A DNA stretch of 64,000 nt, from the NCBI GenBank assembly GCA_014155875.1, contig JACEFZ010002047.1, positions 158,501 to 222,500 on the forward strand. Reading direction: 5' to 3'. Source of the stretch: Cepaea nemoralis. Lineage: Eukaryota; Mollusca; Gastropoda; Stylommatophora; Helicidae. Made by a program: the position numbers and the translations under genes. How positions within the stretch are numbered: the first letter of the stretch is position 1; every line of letters begins with the position of its first letter. Below, piece after piece: positions 31,917-42,000 of the stretch. Under the pieces are notes generated by a model, which was given only the letters and a program-made list of their open reading frames with translations, made no database searches and was not told the origin of the DNA.

Positions 31917-32977
31917 CATTTGACTGTGTACAACATCAGAAACTTTGGGAAATCATGAGGAATATGGGATTTCCATCACATGTAGTACAACTCATAAAAA
32001 TGCTCTATCTAGACCAACAAGCAGCAGTTAGAATAGATGGCGAGGCATCAGATTGGTTTGACATCAAGCAAGGAGTCCGTCAGGGCTGCATGCTGTCACC
32101 CTATTTCTTTAACCTGTACGCCGAAAATATAATGAGAAATGTAAGAGATGATATAAACAGGGAGCTATATGATGCCTTAAATATCGGCGGTCATGACATA
32201 CCAGAGATTCGATATGCTGATGATACAGTATTACTCTCCACAACACAGAATGGCATAGAAAATCTAATAGCCTCAACCAAATTGAATAGTGAAAATCACA
32301 ACTTATATTTTAACATAGCAAAAACAAAAGATAATGCATACAGATAAAACTACTATGGAGAAAGAAATATACATTAATGGGGAACATTTTGAATATCTTG
32401 GGTCATTGATTACCAACGGCGGCGACACAATGAAAGAAATTAAACGGCGACTATCAATTGCTCTTCAAAGACTAAAACAGCTGAATAAATTATGGAGTGG
32501 GACAGACAGAACTACAAAAATTAGATTTTTAAGAGCATGCATCTTTCCCATTGCAACATACGCCTGTGAGACATGGACACTTACTAAACATGCTGAACAG
32601 CGCATAAACGCCTTTGAATATAAATGTTATAGACAAGTTCTAAGAATATCTTGGGTAAAGAAAAGAACAAATGCATCCATACTTCAAGAGTTGAATATTG
32701 AAGGTTGGCTATTAAAGATGATAAAACAAAGAAAATTGAAATATTTTGGTCACTTGAAACGTCATGAAAGTTTGGAGAGAACAATAATTGAAGGGTATAT
32801 GCCTGGGAAGAGAGGAAGAGGAAGGCCAAAGAGAAGATGGGTGCAGGATGTGGCGGATGATCTCCAGATGGGTGTATCAGACGCGGGACATCTTGCTTAT
32901 GATCGAGAGGTTTTCCGGAAGGTTGTTATGGAAGCGAGGTTCTGCAAAGGACATGCTACTGAATGAATGAATGAATG
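31917..32977 (+). pseudogene. LINE reverse transcriptase, 5'-truncated, (GAAT)n tail
   Basis: Flanked by the 11-bp target duplication AGTTTACTAGT (31906-31916 and 32978-32988). The first frame (31955-32347) has DIKQGVRQGCMLSPYFFNLY and EIRYADDTVLLS; after one frameshift the second (32334-32966) runs clean through EYLGSLITNGGD, TYACETWTLTKHAEQR, LRISWVKKR, GHLKRHESLERTI and GRPKRRW. Only one frame error makes it the best kept LINE here. RTE/BovB-like by pattern. Confidence 0.88.
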
Positions 32978-33652
32978 AGTTTACTAGTAACTGTTGTATT
33001 TATTCTCCATGTTTCTGCTGCATATAGCAGTACTGTTTTAACTTTATAGAGTTCATATTCTGATTTGTGTGTGGTTTCAATTAATCAGGTGCCATCTCCA
33101 CAATAAAGGCTGGCTGCAATGGATCTCCAACACTCATCTCTCACCCAAATTGCTGTTTGTCCATCTCTTGATGTTATATTCCCACGTGTATCGTTGTCTA
33201 CCTCTTGCTACACAATGAAACAAGTTTTAAGACAACATCAAGAGATGGATGAACAGCAATAAGTTTTTGGTTTACTTTCTTTTAACTTCCACAAATCCCC
33301 TAGCGCTATAAAAGTTCTTGTCTTGTTTATTCTTCTTGTAATATCTCTGTGTTTCTCCATCTGTACCTACATTGCTACCTAAATATGTGCTTCACTCCAC
33401 CTCGGAAGTAAGTTTTTACGCCAACAGAGATCAGTTCATAATTTGCTTAATTCATTTTCAATGTCTTTCTCCTATGAATTGTTAGACCTAATTTTGTGAC
33501 CTCCCATCATGCATGTTTAATTTATCTTGCTTCTGATTCCATGTTGGGCAGTAGGACAAAATCATCAGCGACGTCCAGATCACTAAGCCACTCTGCCAGG
33601 GTCCACTGAATTCCATTGCTAGTGGTAGTTATTGGTGTCTTCATAATCTGTA

Positions 33653-33942
33653 GATCAGCATGGCCAAATGGATAAGAATGCATGTTCTTAAACATCCGGT
33701 GTGCTGATGCAGAGGTAAGGGGTTCAACCCCTACACCAGACAGTTTGACTAAAATGTTCATCTAACGTCCTTGACTTGGGGATGTCAATTACAAGTACCT
33801 CTTTATTCAGAGTGGGTTCGCCTGATGGCGAGGGACACTGTTAAAAGAGAAAGCCAATCCACAGGCAAAATTCAGTTCAGCACCACTAGAAGTAGTGTGT
33901 ATGGACTACGCTTGAGTTCAAAGCGAGCGAGTAAAAAAAAAA
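33653..33942 (+). mobile_element. SINE-A copy
   Basis: Head GATCAGCATGGCCAAATGG, B box GGGTTCAACCCC, full body and A10 tail. Confidence 0.85.
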
Positions 33943-34463
33943 TAATCCTGTCAGATTAATAAAAGGACAATGGACATCCCTGACACACTTGTTCTTATTT
34001 CAAACGTATCTGTTATACACCCCTCATGAAAACTCTGCACTTCATGTCTTTGTATGTTGCCCCTATTAAGTGAATGATTTTCTGTGGCATCTGATAGTTG
34101 CCTATCAATTTCCAATGGGATTCCCAATTAATGCTGGCAAAGACTTTTCATAGTCCAGGAATCCAATATAAAGTGAAGAGTTCAGTTCAATACATTGCTC
34201 TTATATAATGTTATGCTCGTACATGTAATGTGGCTATCTGGTCAGTGCAGGATCTGTTTGGTTGGAAGTCTGCCTGTCCATCCCTTGGTTGTATGTCAAT
34301 GGCATCTTGTATTTGTAATCTTGCTGGCACACCTTTTTTCATTTGTGTGTATGCAATAATAAATGTCATATAGACTACTCTTCAAATACAACAGAACTGA
34401 GAAATAAAATCAGAACAAACAGTTGCAAGTGCAAGTTTGTATTCAGACAGCAACTATATAAGA

Positions 34464-34647
34464 TTTAAATATTGAGCACAACCCACTACTCGCCAATGCT
34501 GATCGTATTCTGGTATGAACCTAAGGCCTAACCACGTCAATATGGATGTAGATGGGCCTTAGGTTCATACCAGAATACGATCAGCGTTGCCAGTAGTGGA
34601 TTGTGCAGAATATTTAAATCTCAAATCCAGAAACAACCAAATAAATG
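34464..34647 (+). mobile_element. Short palindromic relative that has lost the hammerhead
   Basis: The 184-bp insert lies between 12-bp direct repeats AACTATATAAGA (34452-34463 and 34648-34659). The two arms are the outer arms of the 54.5-kb element, joined where the ribozyme would begin. The 3' tail after ATTTAAAT is the same AAATCCAGAAACAACCA segment. This fixes the 3' end of the family. Confidence 0.75.
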
Positions 34648-34714
34648 AACTATATAAGAGCATATCTATATACATAATCTGTCTATCTTCTCTATGGGCT
34701 CTGTAGCGACAAGG

Positions 34715-34870
34715 GTTACGAATGCTATTCGTAATCCCATAAACCGCATTTGAAACAGCTGTGGGCAATTTAGAAGCAGACCACCTTGCACTGGTTTTAA
34801 TATAATGGTATGAACGTAAACTTGCCAAGAAATCACAAACAGCCAAAAAAATTAAAAATAGGCAACATAT
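34715..34870 (+). mobile_element. SINE-B copy
   Basis: ACAGCTGTGGGCAATTTAGA, CAGACCACCTTGCACTGG, GAACGTAAACTTGCCAAGAA and ACAGCCAAAAAAATT. Confidence 0.65.
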
Positions 34871-34955
34871 TAACACACAGGATACGGTGTATCCCTATGT
34901 TTTTTTCCAAGCTGATTGATATGTCCCTAGTTCTAATCCAGCTGCAGTAAACACT

Positions 34956-35250
34956 AAACGATGTTTATAGATGTACAGAAAAGATGAGATATTTCTAGAT
35001 GTACAGAAAACACTAGATGATATTTCTGAATGTACAGAAAACACCAGATGACATTTCTAGATATATAGAAAACACTAGATGATATTTCTAGATGTACAGT
35101 AAACACTAGATGATATTTCTAGATATACAGAAAACAATAAATAATTTTTCTAGATATACATAAAACACTAAATGATATTTCTAGATGTACAGAAAACACT
35201 AGATGATATTTTAAGATGTAAAGTACACACTAGATGACATTTCTAGGTCT
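34956..35250. repeat. 31-bp tandem repeat, about nine units
   Basis: Unit ACAGAAAACACTAGATGATA followed by TTTCTAGATGT, with substitutions and an occasional lost base. AT-rich and non-coding. Confidence 0.85.
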
Positions 35251-35560
35251 CTTTGCATTTCTGTAAGGCTTGATATATATTTAAAAGAAAACAATATTCA
35301 AACATCATTTACCACACGAAACCATCTACAGTTACATCCCCTAAAAGACGAATTATCTTTGAGCCCATAATATAATGAACTGTTCAATTCAAATGTCCTG
35401 CACACCCGTTACAACATTCTAGCCAGCCCTTATGTACTGTGCTGAATCATTGACATCATAATATCCGTTTCAGCAGATGGGAAGCTCCAGTACCAGGCCT
35501 CGCATACCCCACTGGTTTCTGAGCTCGGAAAGGGGAAGGAGAGTTCTGTAACACAGCTCT

Positions 35561-35666
35561 CATGGAGATGGTACTTCAGCACTGGGTTTGGAGGAAAATA
35601 TCTACACTTACATCATGGAGATGGTACTTCAGCACTGGGTTTGGAGGAAAATATCTACACTAACTT
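35561..35666. repeat. 53-bp tandem duplication
   Basis: Two copies of CATGGAGATGGTACTTCAGC followed by ACTGGGTTTGGAGGAAAATA, starting at 35561 and 35614. Confidence 0.85.
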
Positions 35667-35961
35667 CACTCTGATATAGTCATAGCTCACATGACTGAAT
35701 TGCAAAGCAATGCATCAGATTACAGAGTGAAAACTCAGTTTCAATGGCGTCATCAACCAACCAATCAACTGTTGTTCTGTGGTGACCTGTTGAGTCTAGC
35801 TGCCAACTAATTAAAATGATCTTGTGAGATGAGCCATTCTACCACAGAGCACTCAAACTACTGTACATAAACTCATACTTATACACTTTGAAATAAACTG
35901 TCAGTTACAACCATTGCAATCACACATCACATATCCAATAAAACATTCACAACAACAACAA

Positions 35962-36055
35962 TTATCTCTTAAATTTCTTCACAAACTGTACACCTTCCTT
36001 GTAAAATCCAACCTGCCCATCTACATGGCTGAGAATATCATCCTTGGATTTATTT
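35962..36055 (-). CDS. C1orf131 homologue: C1orf131 homologue exon 4 with stop
   Basis: The acceptor is CTTACAG. One base completes an Arg codon, then 30 codons and TAA at 35962-35964. The tail NKSKDDILSHVDGQVGFY resembles the C-terminal GQVG-type motif of the family. Confidence 0.85.
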
Positions 36056-39000
36056 CTGTAAGAGGAAAGAAACATTTACACATCAATGTGAAAAACAAGG
36101 GTTCAAATGGATAAAAAGTCACATAATTCAACAAAGTAACAAGTATTTAATTCAAAACAATTATATGCCCTTAGTGAATTTAAGCACAGAAAGCCACAAA
36201 CAATATGTTACAGATTTATTGCCTGAGATATTTTGCTGCATCTCGTCAGGTGAATACCGCAGAGTTCAATAACATATGAAGTGAATAAATAAATAATACT
36301 TAAGCTCAAACAATTAAAACAGTCGTTATATGCCAGGCAATAAATCGTGCAAAATGTATTTCATTGTAATACTAACATATATCCAGAAACAATGGAAGCC
36401 AGTGAAGCTTCCTAGTATGTTTGCAGATTTGTTTTAGGGCGGACCAAGCATTATTTTAAATGCTGAATAAAAAGAAGAGATGTGTAGTTGTGCTGTCCCA
36501 GAGTTTATGCCAGTCAATGTATCAAGTGGGAGCTGCCGTGGCAAGCATGCTTGCCCGCTGGGCATGTGTTCAAATCCCCACTGACCTGGGGGGCCCAGGT
36601 CAGCCCGGCCTAAGATGGGAACCAGAAAATATCATGGGAAGTAAAGGCTGGACAACGTGATATGACCACACCCCCATTGAGTGTTGATTGGTCTACATGA
36701 TATGACCACACCCCCATTGAGTGTTGATTGGTCCACACAATATGACCACTTCCCCATTGAGTGTTGATTGGTCTACACAACATGACCACACCCCCATTGA
36801 GCGTTGATTGGTCTACACAATATGACCACACCCCCATTGAGTGTTGATTGGTCTAAACAATATGGGACTAGCATCATATACCCAATACGCCTGATGACGT
36901 GTGAAAGGGTCCTGTACTTTACTTACTATTTACCCAATATGTCTACAGGAAAAATGGCACTTTTCTGTTAGTGTCTCAAGTCATGAATAAACGGCATAAT
37001 GCATCATACAACCTACCATGTTGTAGTGAATAATAATACACTGTTCTAAAGCAAGGAGCAGATAAGAGCACTCGTTGTTAAACATCCAATGTGCTGATGT
37101 CGACTTTGCGGGTTCAACCCCTACATCGGTCATTTGGACTAAAATGTTGACTTCTCTCCTTGACTTTGGACATAAATTACAAGTACCTCTGAATTCGAAA
37201 TGGGTTCGCCTAATGGCGAAAGAAACTGGTAATAGGGAAAGCTAACCCACATGGAACAATCAGTCCAGTGCACAAGGAGTAGTAGTATGTGTATAGACTA
37301 TAGTGATCGTTGAGTCAATGTGAAACTTTTCTGTCGACAAAACCCCAGTTTTAGGTGCCTAATTGCTATGGTGGCGAAGGGGTTATCGACTTTCCCCCTA
37401 ATCCCGTATATCCATGTGGGGTAACGCAGCTGTGCGAGATTCTGTAGCGGATCACATCGCAGTCGTTACTTACAGGATATGTGAGCCGGTCGCTCAGAAA
37501 GCAATGGCATACAACTGAGCGTAATCTTGCCAAGAAATTAACAACAGCGGTAAAATGCTGGTGTTGACAGCGATGTCCTGTAAAATAGGATATGCGGGGG
37601 GAAAAAATTGCTATGGTCTTGATATATTTGATTAATCACTTATTGTTCATCAAACACAGTATACCTTTACTTTGTTGGCTTTATGACCGCAAATTAACTG
37701 GTGTTGAGAGATTGGTGAGTTTGGGTTTTAGCCTTACAGCCTGTCGCCCACGTGCAGTTTCATGGAGACTGATTAACTCTCTTTTCCACCCTTAACATAT
37801 ATGTTCAGTTACTTGATCTGCTAAATGTTGTTCTGTTCTACCTATGTAAGGTAATGGAGACAATAATTCTTTCACAGATGGAGTAGGTATTGTGGTGGTT
37901 TTTTATATCTCAGAATTAGCCTGGGCACTAATTGTCACGAATCAACTCTACACTTTCCATTCAGCGTGGCCAATCCCTGCACTCTATGCCAATCTTCTTC
38001 TTCTTTCGTTTGCTTGAAATACGTCTATAATTGCAATGTTGTCGCTTGTATGAATTTAACTGTCTTTTTTAGTTCACTCAGTGGTCCATAGAGTTTATCT
38101 TCCACTGTCGTCTCTCTAGGCCAGAAGGTTTGCCTAAATATGTTGTATTTTGGGCAGTCTTGGAACATGTGCTCTGCTGTCTGCGACGCCAATCCACATG
38201 TGCACATGGCTGATTCACCAATCTTGAATTTTGTATACATGTGGTTGCGTAATCTATTGTGTCCTGTTCTGAGGCGCAGAATAATGACTTGTTCTGGTCT
38301 GTCCATAATGTGGTAGTCATCTTGAGCAGGTTTTGGTGGCTTTCTGACTGATTTGATCATTCTTTTCTTTTGGTGGTATGTAAGGGGCACATCAGTCTGT
38401 TCTTCTTTTGCTCCTTCCTTAGCCAATCGATCAGCTCTGTCGTTTCCGGGTACTCCACAGCATGGTGACCTTATGCTGTCTGCTAAGTTTAGAAAGTAGT
38501 GTCCTTAGTACTGGCAGACAGGAGCGCCTCGAGTACTGATTTTGCATCTGTCAATAGCACCACAGGTTGTGTACCATGGCTGGTATTTAGTAATTTCTCT
38601 GTTGCTATCTTGATTGCCTCAATTTCAGCTTCACAGTTATGGCAGTACTTTCCTGTTGGTACTCTGGCCGTGTCCCTAGTATTATTTGGGTATTCTATGT
38701 ACACTCCTGCTCCTTCATTTCGAATAGCATTTTGTGCTGACCCATATGTGTAGACTCTGATCCAGCCAGAGGTCATGTGGGTATTCTTCATCAAGGAAGC
38801 TGAGAGTGTCTGTTCTGCACTGTACACTGTTCTGTTCTTCCTTGTCAAATATTCCGCTCACTTTTGTCTGGATTTGTAGTGATAGTATATGTTCATCTTT
38901 CCATGGAGTTCGCTCTGGAATAATTTTCAGGGGGATACAAACTGTGGCAGGTCGGTGGTTTCTCTGGAGAGTCGTTTGGCCTGGTGGATAAAACTGCTTC

Positions 39001-42000
39001 TTTTCAACCGCCCCATAGCTAAGTTTTCACAACTGTTCTTCATAGCGTGGCCTGGCAAGCTGAGGAACTTTTCTGCTTGTAACAGTGTTTTCGTATCTCT
39101 GCGCTCTCTCAGTGCTTATGTTCTCCATTTCCACTATAGGGGTTGATCTCACCCCTCCTGTGGTGACTCTAAGTGCTTGATTTTGCACCTTGTCCAGCTC
39201 GTGTAGTGTAGTTTTCTATGCTGAACACCACGCAGTTGATCCGTATTCCAGATGTGGTTGTATGCTCTGTCAATCTAATTACTACCTTGCTCGAGTCTGA
39301 TTATCCCGCTGGCATTCCCAAACTTCTCTGATTGTGTCCTCTGCTGAACCTAATATCAACCCTTAACACTGTGTGCATGTGCGCACACACACACACACAT
39401 GACTATAGGCTGAGGCCTCAGCCTTTTAAATTGTTAGGATAAATAAGTACAATTTTCTGTGGTACTCTCACTAACTGGCAAAGAATATATGTCTAGACAT
39501 CTGGGAGACTGCTGCCAAAGACCAAAATTCATGGCGTACATCATTACGCAAAGGTGCAGTCACTTGTGAAGCAACTAGGACTGCAAGAACTGTGAAGAAA
39601 AGGCTGGACAGAAAAACCACTGCAGGAGATCCTCCTCCTGGAACGTCAAGTATTCTTTGCTCACATTGTCAAAGAACATTTTGAGCCAAAATAGGCCTTA
39701 CCAGCCATCTTAGAACCCATGGCTCCATACCTTCAACCCCACTGGATGAAATGAATGGTCATAATCATTCTTGATGGACAAACAAAACACACACACAAAA
39801 ACCGCACGCACGCATGCACACACACATATAAATACATATAAATGGAAAGCAAGGGGAAACTACTGCATTATGTTTCCTAAGAAATGTAACATAGCAGCCA
39901 AATCGAAAATCTGTTTGGTGGGCCATGATGAGAACAAATTCTGCGAAGAGCTTGCTACATGATGAAGAGAATAGATTAAACGATGGTTAGGGTTCGGGAG
40001 GAATGAAGAGGCAATGCAATGGTAGGGTTAATGATGATTGGCTAAACACTGTGCAAAATACAGAGTCTAGACTTTCCCTTAAAGTCATCACAAGGGTTGC
40101 TCTCCACTGCTGGAGGGTGTGAGAAAGCACTCTGGAAAACTCACAACTGAAAATCTGAAACAAGTTAATCTCCTTCCCTGTTACACATACTTACCGTTTT
40201 GTTTTTGGTTTCTTTTTCTTAATACCAGCTTTTCTTTCCAATTCTTCCATTCTCTTCTCTTCATCCCTTTTCTGCTTCATCATTTTCTGATATTCTTGAA
40301 TGTGATAACACTTATTTTTGGGAGGCTGTGGGCGGAATAAAATAGTACTATTAAGCTTACAGAAAATCAATGGCACCTTGCCGTCTTGACAGACGATAGT
40401 TTGTGCTTCAAAAAGGCATAATAACTGCAACCCATAGTGATAGCGAATGTCACTGATAAGGTCAATTCGCGCTGTAAATGTTCGTCCACAGTGGATGCAT
40501 GTGAACACATGGTCATTTCCATCTTACGTCTCACGTGCTCAGTGTGTGACTTATCTGTAATAATTTTCTCCTTTGTCTTTATTCCATTTCTGATATTTGC
40601 CCTCCATGCAACACGTTCAGCGGTGACTTGCTCCCAATGTGCATTATCAATGCCTGTATCAATCATGTCCCGCTTACACACATCTTTGTATCGTAGTAGA
40701 GGCCGACCCTGAAACCTCTTACCCATCTGTAATTCACCAAAAAAGATGTCCTTTGGTATTCTACCATCATCCATCCTCCTAACACGTCCTATCCATCTAA
40801 GTCTACAAAGACTGAGCATGGAATAAACCGCCACACAACCTGATCTTTCCAATACTTCAGTATTTGTGATTTTGTCTTGCCACTTAACCAAGTATTCTTC
40901 GCAGACACCGCATATGAAAGTTGTTTAAATGTTTCTCTTGGTGTAAGTTGTCCAGGTTTCACTGCCATAAAAAAAGAGTACTAAGCACACAGACTTAATA
41001 GACAAGGACTTTTGTTTTGGCAGTAAGCTTCCTGTTCTCCCAGACTTTTTCTTAACCTGGTCATTGTTGTTGCTACCTTATCAATCCGGATGTTCATTTC
41101 CTGATCTAGGGATAATTTGCTATTTATCTCTGATCCTAGATATGTAAAATGGTCTACTATCTCCAGTTCGGCGGTGTCACTAAAGATGTGCACCTTGCGA
41201 CATGATCTGTGTCTTATTTTTGCTAATTGTTAAACCAAATTCAGAACAAGCATTGGAGAATGCAGATAGTAGACGTAATTCTTCATCAGAGTGGGTCGTA
41301 ACTGCAGCATCATCTGCAAAAAGCAACTCTCTGATCAGTCTTACAGAAATGTGGGCAATAATACAATAATAGTCTGAATGTTAATACTGACTGATTGGAA
41401 CCTTGCCATCTTGACAGACGATGGTTTGTAAAAATGGAGTTATGTGTTTTCATAGCATAAAGCTTGGGCCTAATTTAGAGACCATGTGTTGTCTATACGC
41501 ATGATCCCTCTCTCTGCCTGTCTAGGTTACTCCTGAGGAAAGTAACAGTAATGTGTCAGGAACAAGACAAGCTGCAGAAGCTGCCAGGTCAACAAAGCAA
41601 TGCTCTAAATGTCTGCCTGTCGGAGCTTCCATCCTAGACCAGTTGCTGACCAAAAGTTAGGGCCTGGTCTTTCCTGCCATGACATTTAGTATTTAGGATG
41701 CATTTCCTCAAACTAGGGTAACCTCCCAAATGTGCTCCTCCGCCTGAAACCATTGGAACAATGTGGGGTGTTGGATTTGTATTTTGGGCAGATTAACTTG
41801 ACGTGACTTAACATACATGCATTTAGTGTAATACAATAGATACCTGAGACTAATGAAATATACCTTTGCTCCAAGACCTACAAGAAAGTCCACCATTGCT
41901 GTCTCTTTGTCCCAATGAAACATACCTTGGCTCCAAGCTCTACAAGAAAGTCCACCATTGCTGTCTCATTGTCCTAATGAAACAAACTAATGTAACATAC

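Noticed and set aside
36661..36860. CRISPR-like array
   Set aside because: Contiguous 40-bp units inside a SINE.
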